A stretch of 64,000 nucleotides of DNA from Stigonema ocellatum SAG 48.90 = DSM 106950 (GTDB lineage: Bacteria; Cyanobacteriota; Cyanobacteriia; Cyanobacteriales; Nostocaceae), in NCBI GenBank assembly GCA_016903675.1, contig JADQBA010000034.1, positions 1-64,000 on the forward strand, written 5' to 3'. The translations under genes and the position numbers were made by a program. Each line of letters opens with the position of its first letter. Within the stretch, counting starts at the first letter, position 1. Under the pieces are notes generated by a model. It searched no databases, was not told the DNA's origin, and saw nothing but the letters and a program-made list of their open reading frames with translations. Of the stretch, positions 42,019 through 51,100 are shown one piece after another.

Positions 42019-42102
42019 TATAGCAATCCGTGGAGGAATTACAAACACCTCCCCCTTGTCCCCCTTGTCCCCCTTGTCCCCCTTTTAAATAGGATTGCTA
42101 TA
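42019..42102. repeat. R2 inverted-repeat element upstream of ureA
   Basis: TATAGCAATCC ... GGATTGCTATA, 84 bp, with CCCCCTTGTC tandem units inside. A half end of R5 (TTTTCACGACTA) abuts its left side. It ends 97 bases before ureA and may carry or displace promoter sequence. Confidence 0.8.
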
Positions 42103-42198
42103 TGTCTATTGGAGTAGTGCTATCAGTGTTTTATTTGCCCAGCGCTACTTTATACTAGTAAAGCATTGAGAGCATTTACTTTGTAGAGGAAACCTTTT

Positions 42199-42504
42199 AT
42201 GCAACTATCACCTCAAGAGAAAGATAAACTGCTAATTTTTACAGCAGGCCTGGTAGCAGAAAGACGTAAGGCAAAAGGGTTAAAGCTAAATTACCCCGAA
42301 GCAGTGGCATATATCTCTGCTGCTATTTTAGAAGGCGCAAGAGAAGGAAAAACTGTCAGTCAATTAATGAGTGAGGGCGGAGAGTTATTGAAGAAGGATG
42401 ATGTCATGGATGGAATAGCAGAAATGATCCATGAAGTGCAAGTAGAAGCAACCTTTCCAGATGGAACAAAATTAGTGACGGTACATAATCCAATTCAAGA
42501 TTAA
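42199..42504 (+). CDS. ureA: Urease subunit gamma
   Basis: UreA (101 residues), the smallest structural subunit of the nickel enzyme urease. Family marks: MQLSPQEKDKLLIFTAGLVAERRKAKGLKLNYPEA, AYISAAILEGAREGKTVSQLM and VQVEATFPDGTKLVTVHNPI. The length is standard. It is followed after 59 bases by ureB. Confidence 0.97.
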   Translation: MQLSPQEKDKLLIFTAGLVAERRKAKGLKLNYPEAVAYISAAILEGAREGKTVSQLMSEGGELLKKDDVMDGIAEMIHEVQVEATFPDGTKLVTVHNPIQD

Positions 42505-42563
42505 AATATGGGAAAATATTTGTCTGGGTTTAGATTGTGAATCGAAATCAAGGGAAATGAGAA

Positions 42564-43181
42564 ATGTATACAAGTAACAAAGTGGTGATTTACGATGGTG
42601 CTCGCTACAAGGGAAATAACAAAGAACTAGGTCCGGGGGAGTATAATATTTACGATTTGGGAATTGGTGATAATAAGCTGAGTTCTTTAACAGTCCCAGC
42701 AGGCATGAAAGTCACAATATACGAATACGAAGAATTTCGGGGTCGGAGTAAAAGCTTTACTAGCAACGTCGCTAATCTGAAAGATATTAAAGTTGACGGC
42801 AAAAACTTTAACAACGAGGCGTCCTCCATTAAGGTCGAAAAAATAGCAATGACCCCAGGACAAATTATAGTTACTAAACCAGAACCAATTGAACTCAATG
42901 CCGGACGAGAAATTACTAAAATTACAGTAGTTAATCAAGGCGATCGCCCGATTCAGGTAGGTTCTCATTTCCACTTTTTTGAAGTGAATGATGGCTATCA
43001 AGAAAAGAAAGGTCTGGTATTTGACCGCAATCAAGCTTACGGTAAGCGCTTAAACATTCCGGCGGGGACAGCCATAAGATTTGAACCAGGAGATGAAAAA
43101 GAAGTAGAGTTAGTTCCTTTCAGTGGTAAGCGTGAGGTCTATGGTTTCAATGGATTAGTGAATGGGCCACTCAGGAGTTAG
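42564..43181 (+). CDS. ureB: Urease subunit beta with N-terminal beta/gamma-crystallin domain
   Basis: 205 residues, about twice the normal UreB length. Residues 1-93 form a two-Greek-key beta/gamma-crystallin domain. The crystallin signatures are YDGARYKG and YEYEEFRG, and two complete (N/D)(N/D)xx(S/T)S calcium motifs are present, DNKLSS (36-41) and NNEASS (83-88). From Met96 the protein is ordinary UreB: MTPGQIIVTKPEPIELNAG, NQGDRPIQVGSHFHFFEVN, RLNIPAGTAIRFEPGDEKEVELVPFSG. The frame is continuous with no repeat at the join. An internal start at 42849 could also give free UreB, but only a weak ribosome site precedes it. ureC does not follow. Confidence 0.93.
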   Translation: MYTSNKVVIYDGARYKGNNKELGPGEYNIYDLGIGDNKLSSLTVPAGMKVTIYEYEEFRGRSKSFTSNVANLKDIKVDGKNFNNEASSIKVEKIAMTPGQIIVTKPEPIELNAGREITKITVVNQGDRPIQVGSHFHFFEVNDGYQEKKGLVFDRNQAYGKRLNIPAGTAIRFEPGDEKEVELVPFSGKREVYGFNGLVNGPLRS

Positions 43182-43363
43182 GAGTTAGGAGTTAGGAGTA
43201 GGGGCCAGTTGCGTCACCTACCCGCCCCCCCTATCTATAGCGAACTGCAAACATCGGGAGATGAAACTGCAAACAAGGCGATTTTGAAACCACATTAAGG
43301 TTCTTGGCAACTTTTGGTGATCTGGGTTGGGGGTAAGGCAGAAGGCAGAGGGCAGAGGGCAGA

Positions 43364-43964
43364 AGCTATTGAACTCTTAATAGCTGGTACTGACACAACG
43401 GCCCATACTTTATCATTTGCAGTAGGAGAGTTAAGTTTAAATCAAAGGGTTTTTCAGCAAGCACAGGCTGTCGTAGACCAAGCTTGGGAAAGTCTTGGCG
43501 GCATTAATATAGAAAGTCTAAAGGAATTGACTTATATTCGCGCTATTATCAAGGAAACCTTGCGCCTTTATTCAGTCGCCTCAGGCTCGACTCCATTGGA
43601 GGCTCAGCGTGACACTGTTATTGAGGGTAAGGTTATTCCTCGTGGTACGAAAGTATCCTGGTCAATGCTTGCAGCAGGACGAGATCCAGAAGTCTATCCT
43701 CAGAGCGAAGAATTTTTGCCGGAGCGTTGGTTAGACAAGAGTACGGAAAGCAGTCCACTTCCAATGATAGACTTTGGCTCAGGTTATCATCGTTGCCTGG
43801 GCGAGCATCTGTCAATGCTGGAAGCAACGCTGATGCTGGCACTGCTGCTACGCTATTTCGAGTGGGAGTTGTTTAACGGTCGTTCATCTCTGGAACAGTT
43901 ACAGCAGAACCTTTTGATTTATCCATCCGACGGAATGCCGGTGCGTTTTCGGTTGAGAAAGTAG
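43364..43964 (+). pseudogene. Cytochrome P450, C-terminal part only
   Basis: About 200 residues of a P450 of about 450. Present are the I-helix oxygen motif AGTDTT, the K-helix ExxR in KETLR, the PERW motif and the heme-binding loop FGSGYHRCLGEHLS with its Cys ligand. The N-terminal ~250 residues are missing. At the break (43337-43362) the sequence becomes GGCAGAAGGCAGAGGGCAGA tandem repeat. The open frame runs through the repeat but adds no P450 sequence. It is almost surely non-functional, and it sits where ureC would be expected. Confidence 0.88.
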
Positions 43965-44006
43965 GGGTCAGCCCCTTCTCCCAAGGGGAGAAGGGGCTGA
44001 CTCTTG

Positions 44007-44444
44007 TTAAGGTGTTTTCTTCCAACTCCAAGAAGTTATTTTATAAGACAAAGAAATTGGTTTGGGCATAGAGTTAAAATTCTTAGCATTCTCAAGAGGT
44101 GTTGGTCTACCACTTGGTAGTGTCACAAAGTTTTTTACATTAATTCTGAGAGTTATGTTGTTGGGAAAACGGCAATCAAAGGGACCTAATCTGGGACCTA
44201 AAACAGAGCTATCAAGTCCACGCAATTTCGTTCCAACGCATTTAACTTGCTCGGAATTTGTTCTACTAGAACGCAAAGTACTAGATATTTGATTCTTCAA
44301 ATTTTGAGACTGGGGGGACTCTTGAGCCGATAACAATAATTGATTTAAACTAAAACTATCGCTGGCAAAAGCAGGTAACAATACATTTGCATTGCTAAAT
44401 GCAAGCATAGTACCAGTAATAATTGTACCAATTTTACTTTTCAT
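44007..44444 (-). CDS. Secreted hypothetical protein
   Basis: 145 residues, unrecognised. It has a signal peptide (about 1-28, ending PAFAS) and a mature part with two cysteines (KCVGTKL, FDCRFPN) likely to form a disulfide, plus a basic C-terminus ending SWSWKKTP. It is encoded opposite to the urease genes. CCCCTTCTCCCAAGGGGAGAAGGGG (43971-43995) just beyond its stop is a strong hairpin and could terminate transcripts from both sides. Confidence 0.55.
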   Translation of the reverse strand: MKSKIGTIITGTMLAFSNANVLLPAFASDSFSLNQLLLSAQESPQSQNLKNQISSTLRSSRTNSEQVKCVGTKLRGLDSSVLGPRLGPFDCRFPNNITLRINVKNFVTLPSGRPTPLENAKNFNSMPKPISLSYKITSWSWKKTP

Positions 44445-44686
44445 AAATGACTCCTTTGAATTTGTTCTGTGAATGGAACCCTGCTTGGGAGTAAAAACTC
44501 CACTCTTTCATATATGTACAATATTGAATAGAACTTCAATTGTCAGTAGGTAAAAACAGGATATTATTTTTTGTCATAAAAGTTAAGTTATCTACTTTTT
44601 TTTTAATACTTTTTAAAAAAATCATTTAGGATTGTTTTAGTAAAAAGTTTGATATTATACATTAAAAATATCTACTACTTAGAGCC

Positions 44687-44794
44687 ATGAACTCCGAATC
44701 AGAACTTTCCTGGGAAGAAATCCAATATCTGGCAGATTTGGCTGCGTTAGAACTGTTTTCATCCCAGCAGCCCCTGATGATTATAATGACCTAG
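44687..44794 (+). other. 35-codon open frame upstream of ureG
   Basis: ATG AAC TCC..., acidic and helical (SWEEIQYLADLAALELFSSQ). It ends 25 bases before ureG. It could be a small leader protein or the remnant of a lost gene. The remaining part of the 44445-44819 gap is AT-rich with no other signal. Confidence 0.3.
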
Positions 44795-44819
44795 ATAGAC
44801 GCACAAAAGGAGCTTAGCC

Positions 44820-45440
44820 ATGCTAAAGTCAGCAGCGAGACTGGGGATTGGGGGACCCGTTGGCAGCGGAAAAACAGCTTTAATAGAGTGTATTGTCCCA
44901 AAATTGATGCATCAGGGTATTGAAGTAGCAGTTATCACCAATGACTTACTAACTACGGAAGATGCAGACAGACTCAAAGGTCGTGGGTTTCTACCTCCAG
45001 AACGGATTGTCGGAGTAGAAACGGGTAGCTGTCCCCATACAGCAATTCGGGAAGACCCGACCATGAATCTCTTAGCAGTGAAGGATTTTGAGTTACTCAT
45101 TCCTCAATTAGACTTAATCTTGATTGAAAGTGGTGGTGATAATCTAGCCTCCACCTTTAGCTACGATCTGGTGGATTCCTACATTTTTGTGATTGACGTA
45201 GGTGCAGGAGATGATATTCCCCGGAAAAACGGTCCTGGCTTCGTGCAAGCTGACTTAGCAGTGGTGAATAAAATTGATATCGCCCCTTATGTCGGTGCTT
45301 CACTGGAGTTAATCCGCAAAGAAGCCCCTGTATACCGTCGAGGCAAACCCATCGCCTATACCAATTGTAAGACCGGAGAAGGATTGGACGAGGTGGTGAA
45401 TTTTATTCTGGAGACAGTTCTGTTTCGTGGAAACTATTAA
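44820..45440 (+). CDS. ureG: Urease accessory GTPase UreG
   Basis: 206 residues. UreG is a SIMIBI-class GTPase that drives nickel insertion into urease. It has P-loop GPVGSGKTALIE, nickel-binding CPH in VETGSCPHTAIREDPTMN, IESGGDN, and VVNKIDIAPYVGA (NKxD). There is no N-terminal His-rich extension. A good ribosome site, AAAAGGAG, precedes the ATG. It overlaps ureD by 14 bases. Confidence 0.97.
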   Translation: MLKSAARLGIGGPVGSGKTALIECIVPKLMHQGIEVAVITNDLLTTEDADRLKGRGFLPPERIVGVETGSCPHTAIREDPTMNLLAVKDFELLIPQLDLILIESGGDNLASTFSYDLVDSYIFVIDVGAGDDIPRKNGPGFVQADLAVVNKIDIAPYVGASLELIRKEAPVYRRGKPIAYTNCKTGEGLDEVVNFILETVLFRGNY

Positions 45441-46275
45441 ACGCACAAATAACTTGGAGTTAAGACTGAAGTGCGATCGCATTGGTCAGACCATCCTGAG
45501 TCATCAGCGCACAGCTTACCCCTTGAGAGTATCCCCCGTATTCCGTCTCGATGATGCTGATTCCCACCGCGCCTACCTCTATGTTATGAGTACATCTCCT
45601 GGTTTACTCGCACAAGATGAATTGAATATATCCTTGCAGCTAGCAGCTAACACTAGCCTTTACCTGACCGATCAGGCAGCCACCAAGGTTCATTCTATGC
45701 CCATAGCAGGCTCAAAAGCGACAACCAATTATGAAATTGAAATTGGGTCAGGAGCAACCTTAGAGTTTGTACCAGAACCACTGATTTTGTTTGCTGATGC
45801 TACTTTGCAGCAAACAACAAACATCAACATTCATCCAACGGGAAAACTCTTTTTAAGTGAAATAATTCTACCAGGAAGGATTGCAAAGGGAGAACTCTAT
45901 CAGTTTCACCACTATTTCAACCGCTTAAAAGTGACCTCCACAAATGGAGAGTTATGGTTTATTGATGCCATGCACTTGTTCGGGAAGAACAACCTATTTA
46001 CAAACAGTAACCTATTTGCCTCTTCACCTGTCCTGGGTAATTTGCTTGTCGTCTTACCCGATACAAATCTCAAATTATTGAGTGAAAGTGTAGAAGACCT
46101 AAAAGCAGCTAACTGCCTTGGTTTGACTGTAGCAAGCTCAATCTTACCTCAAGGCAGAGGACTGCTGATTAGAGCCATAGCTAAGGGAACTCACGAACTC
46201 AAAAATTATTTGAAATATGCCTTAAACTGCGTGCGTCGCAGTAGCCATCAACCTCTTTTACCTGAGAACCTATGA
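45427..46275 (+). CDS. ureD: Urease accessory protein UreD
   Basis: 282 residues (UreD/UreH), the scaffold that binds apo-urease and passes nickel from UreG. Family features are LYLTDQAATKVHSMP, ATLEFVPEPLILFADATL and EIILPGRIAKGELYQFHHY. It overlaps ureG at the start and ureE at the end (ATGA), so ureG-ureD-ureE form a coupled operon. This order differs from the common ureDABC/ureEFG arrangements. Confidence 0.93.
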   Translation: METIKRTNNLELRLKCDRIGQTILSHQRTAYPLRVSPVFRLDDADSHRAYLYVMSTSPGLLAQDELNISLQLAANTSLYLTDQAATKVHSMPIAGSKATTNYEIEIGSGATLEFVPEPLILFADATLQQTTNINIHPTGKLFLSEIILPGRIAKGELYQFHHYFNRLKVTSTNGELWFIDAMHLFGKNNLFTNSNLFASSPVLGNLLVVLPDTNLKLLSESVEDLKAANCLGLTVASSILPQGRGLLIRAIAKGTHELKNYLKYALNCVRRSSHQPLLPENL

Positions 46276-46793
46276 CTGAACTAGCACAAACTTACTTGGG
46301 CAATTCATTAGAGAATGTTAGCTTATTTGAACAGATAGAGAAAGCCCGTTCAGAAGAGCAATGCTATGAAGTTCATATCAGTCAAACTGATAGCCGTAAA
46401 GGTCGAATTCACGCTCACACCACCACTGGTGTAGCTGTAGGAATCGTGAAAAGTCGGGATTGGTCGCTGCGGGAAGGAGATGTGTTAGAAACCCAAGAAG
46501 GTCGGTTACTGCTAATTCATCTGCAAGACCAAAAGGTCATGGTACTTAGTTTTACTGAGCCAGTTACTGACCGTGCCATTGAATTGATTCATCTGGGTCA
46601 TGTCTTGGGTAATCACCATTGGCCAATTATCGTGCTTGATGGTAAGCTCTATGTTCAACTAGCAGCAGATGTAGAAGTTATGGAATCAACCATCCGGGGT
46701 TTCCAGATTCCCGGCTTACAAATTGACTACGAAGTGCGATCGCCCCAAGGACATCTCGACTTTTCTCAACACAATCATCACGATCACGCCTAA
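46272..46793 (+). CDS. ureE: Urease accessory nickel chaperone UreE
   Basis: 173 residues. The UreE N-domain is followed by the metal-binding domain with GHVLGNHHWPI, whose His binds Ni at the dimer interface. The tail is short and His-rich (FSQHNHHDHA). The start overlaps the ureD stop. No ureF follows, although UreF is normally required with UreD and UreG. Confidence 0.95.
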   Translation: MTELAQTYLGNSLENVSLFEQIEKARSEEQCYEVHISQTDSRKGRIHAHTTTGVAVGIVKSRDWSLREGDVLETQEGRLLLIHLQDQKVMVLSFTEPVTDRAIELIHLGHVLGNHHWPIIVLDGKLYVQLAADVEVMESTIRGFQIPGLQIDYEVRSPQGHLDFSQHNHHDHA

Positions 46794-46794
46794 A

Positions 46795-46925
46795 GGATAA
46801 TAGTAGGTTGGGCTTACCGTGGAGAAACCCAACAAACAAGGGAAAAAGGTTGAATTGAGGAACGAAACCCAACCTACACTGGTTTTGGTTTTTAGCTCTA
46901 ACTGAACCTTACTGGACTATGTTCC
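46795..46925. repeat. R4-related inverted repeat after ureE
   Basis: TAGTAGGTTGGGCTTACCGT ... GAAACCCAACCTACACTGG with TAACTGAACCTTACTGG at the right side. The inner stem resembles the R4 element at 28027-28162, with degenerate ends. Confidence 0.6.
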
Positions 46926-47026
46926 TTCATACCCAAAATATGGCTTGTCAAGATAGGTTTCTCTGTTGGTAGGACTGAATAGTTCAAAGGTAAGAATCCA
47001 CAAGTTTCCCCTGAGTTGACCATTTT

Positions 47027-47290
47027 TCATCTTTTCGTAACAGCAGCACAGGTTAATGGTTGCTGCAAGTATGTAGGAGATTTATCTGCAACTAACTCAA
47101 TTTTGCCTAATTCGTTGCGATGCCAGGAAGTAGCCTGGACAAAAACCTCTGGGGATGTTGATATTTGGGCTGTAACTTCCCCGGTTTTGCGGTATGTAGA
47201 GAGATTGCGGATGTCAGACCAAGTGCGATCGCAGCGAGATGGATATCGTTGAATTGCCGCACCGCTGAGTAATCCCCGACCCACCCCGCA
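47027..47290 (-). pseudogene. Remnant of an FHA-like exoprotein C-terminus
   Basis: About 70 residues on the minus strand read TWSDIRNLSTYRKTGEV...QATSWHRNELGKIELVADK...PLTCAAVTKR and stop. This matches the C-terminus of the exoprotein at 19930-22488 (VWNDVRDLST ... EAQGLIASADGTIELVA ... WQVTARC). No secretion domain or signal peptide is present upstream, so this is a leftover tail of a second TpsA gene. Confidence 0.7.
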
Positions 47291-47340
47291 AGAGTGGCAT
47301 TGAGTCTAACTTGCCCCTCGCTGACACTGCCTATTTCCAA

Positions 47341-47463
47341 ATGCCCGCCACCATTAACGCCTTGCGGCGGATCGCCAGCCGAATTACCGTCAGAGTCATC
47401 GGCGATAACAGCGGGGCTTCAGGAACACTCATCGCAAAAAAAGACAATTCCTATCTTTTGTAA
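47341..47463 (+). pseudogene. Remnant of a trypsin-like serine protease N-terminus
   Basis: A 40-codon frame: RRIASRITVRVIGDNSGASGTLIAKKDNSYLL, then TAA. It matches the start of the S1-type protease domain in cyanobacterial proteases (I..SITV.V....GSG.LI...G..Y.VLTN.HV). It is truncated before the catalytic His. It starts next to the TpsA remnant and points away from it. Confidence 0.55.
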
Positions 47464-47479
47464 TTTCATCAAAACCTTG

Positions 47480-47866
47480 TAGAGACGCGATTAATCGCGT
47501 CTCTACGATCAGCGTGATTTTCACAATTCATATCTTGATTCAGCAACGCCTATTTTTCAGACGGGGATTTAAACCCTGATTGAAAAATGGTCACCTGTAG
47601 ACGCAAGAGTTCAAAACCCCTCTTTAATAGGACTTACGCACCCTCTAATTCTTGGCGTTCTTGGCGTCTTGGCGGTTCAATAAATCACACTTCCCCGTAA
47701 TCTTTGCGTAAATCCTCATCAAGTCTATGTAAAAAAGGGTATATCTGACCACACCTTCTCCATTATCTATAGAATACCTTGTCAACCTCGCCAAAGTCAA
47801 CCCCAGAATCAAAAAAACTCGTTTCGCGAACTTTGTTCCTATAGCCGCACCTGTGTCGGTGTCTCA
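47480..47866. repeat. Partial R3 element and intergenic sequence
   Basis: TAGAGACGCGATTAATCGCGTCTCTA (about 47481-47506) is a perfect palindrome, and GATTCAGCAACGCC ends at 47550, the right end of an R3 element without a clear left end. The remaining bases to 47866 show no gene; CTTGGCGTTCTTGGCGTCTTGGCGG (about 47652-47677) is a short tandem repeat. Confidence 0.6.
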
Positions 47867-47999
47867 TGAAATTTTCCCCAACACTCAGCAACGTTAATTT
47901 TCAAGTAGTTTTCCAGAATAACCGCATCGGTTTGAGTATCAATGTAAATAATCCTCGATATAATTTTTGCCAAGCTGTATTTATATATGATGTATGTCT

Positions 48000-48095
48000 T
48001 GAAACCTCACGCAAAGGCGCAAAGCCGCAAAGTCCTTCTTCGCGTCTTTGCGTCTTTGCGTGAGGTTTTCATACCAAGATTCAGCAAAGCTAGAA
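48000..48095. repeat. R3-like hairpin overlapping the A2M 5' region
   Basis: AACCTCACGCAAAGGCGCAAAG ... CTTTGCGTGAGGTT is a long stem (48002-48069), and ATTCAGCAAAGC (48080-48091) resembles the R3 right end. Its GGCGCAAAG units match the interior of the R3 element at 41549-41661. It ends 6 bases before the proposed start codon of the A2M gene. Confidence 0.65.
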
Positions 48096-48100
48096 TTTTG

Positions 48101-51100
48101 ATGCCGTTCCTACTTATACTAGGAATTACCGGATGTCATTTTGTTGATATCGCCCCTGGTAAAGAAAGACTTCCATTCGTTTCTCCCCTCAGTCCACCGA
48201 ATTTGCCTGATTGGATTGAACAGATTAGTCCAATTGGAAATGCTGAACCTCTCAACCAAATCCGCATCCGGTTTAAAGAAGCTTTGATTCCAGTTGAAAG
48301 TCTTGACAGTCCGGAACAACAGGGTTTGTTGCAAAAATTTACACTTCTACCACCCATACCTGGTGAGTTTCGATTTTTAACGCCGCGTATGGTAGGATTT
48401 CAAGGTCAGAAGGCATTGCCGAAAGCAACGCGATTTCAAGTAACCCTCAAAGCAGGTTTGGCTGATTTAAAAAATCACCGTCTTTCTCAAGATTTAGCTT
48501 GGACTTTCAGTACTGAAGCAATTAAGTTGACTCATTTACCAGGGAAGAATCCCGTTGAAGATTCTGAAGCCCAAACGATTGATGTAAAGCAAAAGTTGCA
48601 AGTCACCTCGAATGTGGAACTTGATTTAGCTTCATTGCAAGACCATCTACATCTCAATCCAGAAGGGAAAAAGAAGGGTGTAGGGTTCGGTGTTGATTTG
48701 GTAAAGGAAGAAAAGCCTCCAGAAACTCAAGACCCGTTGGAGAAGTTTGACCCCTCAGCACGCAATTGGGTTTATAATTTGATTCCCCAGGAAAATCTCC
48801 AATTAAGCACCAATTATCGTTTGGAGTTTTCTCCTGGTATACTTCCTGCTTATGGTAATTTGCCTTCAGGGAAGGGGTTTGCCAGTAAGGTAACAACTTA
48901 TTCGCCTTTAGCTTTTAAAGGAATTACGTTTTATGGACAGCCAGATGCTAATGGAACCTATGGCCGATTTGTTGAGGGCAGTGGACAGCTAGAATTTAAT
49001 AACGGTTTAGTGGCTGATTCCGCTGTTGAGAATATTAAAATTAGTCCTGCACCGAAATCAATCCCGAGAATTCTCCAGGTCAATGATCAGGATAATTTGG
49101 TCAGTGTCAATCCTTATGCTTTAGAACCTAGAACTTCTTATATAATTACTATCGGAGCAAATCTCAAGGATAAGTTTGGGCAGATTTTGGGTAAGTCTGT
49201 CACCGTGAAGTATACAACTGGAGATTTAGCTGGTAATATTGAGGTTCCTGATGGGTTGAATATTTTCCCGGCTGGTAAAGATTTACAACTCAATATCAAT
49301 ACTGTAAATTTGCCTGAGTCAAAGTACAAGGCAGCTTATCGAGTTGTTCAACCTACAGATTTAGTTTACTTTAGTTCTGCTTCTCCGAAGGGGGATGGGG
49401 ATGAGTTATTACCTAAAGTGACTGAGTGGCAAAGCTTTAATGTACGGGGGAAGAAAAATCAGTGGGTAGATGTGACTGTGCCTTTAAGGGAAAAAATCGT
49501 CTCTGGTACAGGCATATTAGCATATGGGGTGCAGGCTCGCACGAATACTTATGAGGAAAAGGGCAAGGAATTGTGGCGGGAACCTACGATTCATGGGATG
49601 GTTCAACTGACGAATTTGGGTGTGTTTACACAGTGGTTTCCTGGGTCGGGGTTGATTCGAGTCCATCATTTGGCTGATGGTTCACCTGTTAAAGCTGCTG
49701 CGATCGCTATCTATGAATCCAAGTTAGACGCAAAATCTCGCCCTCAACCAATACCTTGTGCATCTGGGAAAACTGATGAGAATGGGACTTTCAGGGTGAA
49801 GCATGAGGATTTGCGTCAATGTTTTGCTGGTGGTCAAAGCTTTATCAAAGAACCTAAGTTATTAGTTATTGCCCGTGAAAATCAAGATTGGGCATTTGCC
49901 CGCACGGAGGAGTATGATGGCGCTTATGGGTATGGGATAGATGCAGGGTGGGAAGGTGGTAAGTCAGAATCGCGGGGAGTCATATTCTCGGATAGACAAC
50001 TGTATCAACCAGGGGAGAAGGCTTGGTTGACTGGTTTTACTGAATATTTGCAAAACGGGACAATAAAATCGGATAAAAATTCTAGTTATCAATTAACTCT
50101 GGTAAACCCAGATGGACAAAAAACAGACTTAGGGACTCAAACTACGAATGAGTTTGGCACGTTTTCCCTGGAGTTACCAATTAAAGGTAATCAAAGCTTA
50201 GGATACTATACTATCAAGGCTAGGGGAAAGAACGGGCAAGAAGTTTCTGGGGAATTTCGTGTGGCTGAGTTTAAGCCTCCTAATTTCAAGGTTGAACTCT
50301 CCTTGGATAAGGAATTTGCTTTCGTTGACGAGAAAGTTGAGGCGAAAGCGACAAGTCGTTATTTATTTGGTTCTCCGGTGGAAGGTGGAAAGGCTCAATA
50401 TTTTGTCACTCGTCAGCCAATTCATTTTATCCCTAAGGGGTGGGAGAAATTTGAGTTCGGCAGGAAGTGGTTTTGGCCTGAGGAAACTCCTTCTGTGCCA
50501 AGCGATGTGTTACAAGTGAAGGGAGCCGCTGATGCTGATGGTAAAATTAGTCAGGCGGTGAATGTGGGGAAGGATTTACCTTATCCCATGACTTACCAGG
50601 TGGATGTCCAAGTTTCAGATGTTTCCAATCTGTCTGTGGCAAATTCTCAAAAGTTTACAGCATTACCAAGTCGTCGTCTCATTGGGTTAAAAAGTAATTT
50701 TGTTGCTGAAGCTGGTAAACCAATTCCAGTGGAAGTTATTGTCACTGACCCTACAGGAAATATTCTACCAGGTCAAAGGGTGCGTCTGGAACTGCAACAA
50801 ATAAAATATAGTAGTGTGACTCAATTGGTGGAAGGAAGTCAAACGCCGAAAAATCAAGTTGAATATAAGACGGTGGGACAAGCAGAAATGACTTCTGCAA
50901 ATAATCCTCAATCGGTTATGCTAACTCCACCTGAATCTGGTTCTTACCGTATTCGGGCTAATTTTAGCGATGATGATGTGTCTAGCGCAACGGATTTGCA
51001 AGTTTGGGCGACTGGGGAAAATCCGGTTTTCTGGGGTTCGCCAGAACGCGATCGCCTGGAGATTAAACTCGACAAAACAAATTTCAAGGTAGGCGAAACT

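Noticed and set aside
44582..44595. GTTAAGTTATCTAC upstream of ureG as an NtcA site
   Set aside because: It fits only the minimal GT-N10-AC pattern, not GTA-N8-TAC, and no -10 box lies at the right distance.
47866..48063. 65-codon open frame before the A2M gene
   Set aside because: Its second half is the R3-like hairpin repeat and the first half has no recognisable features.
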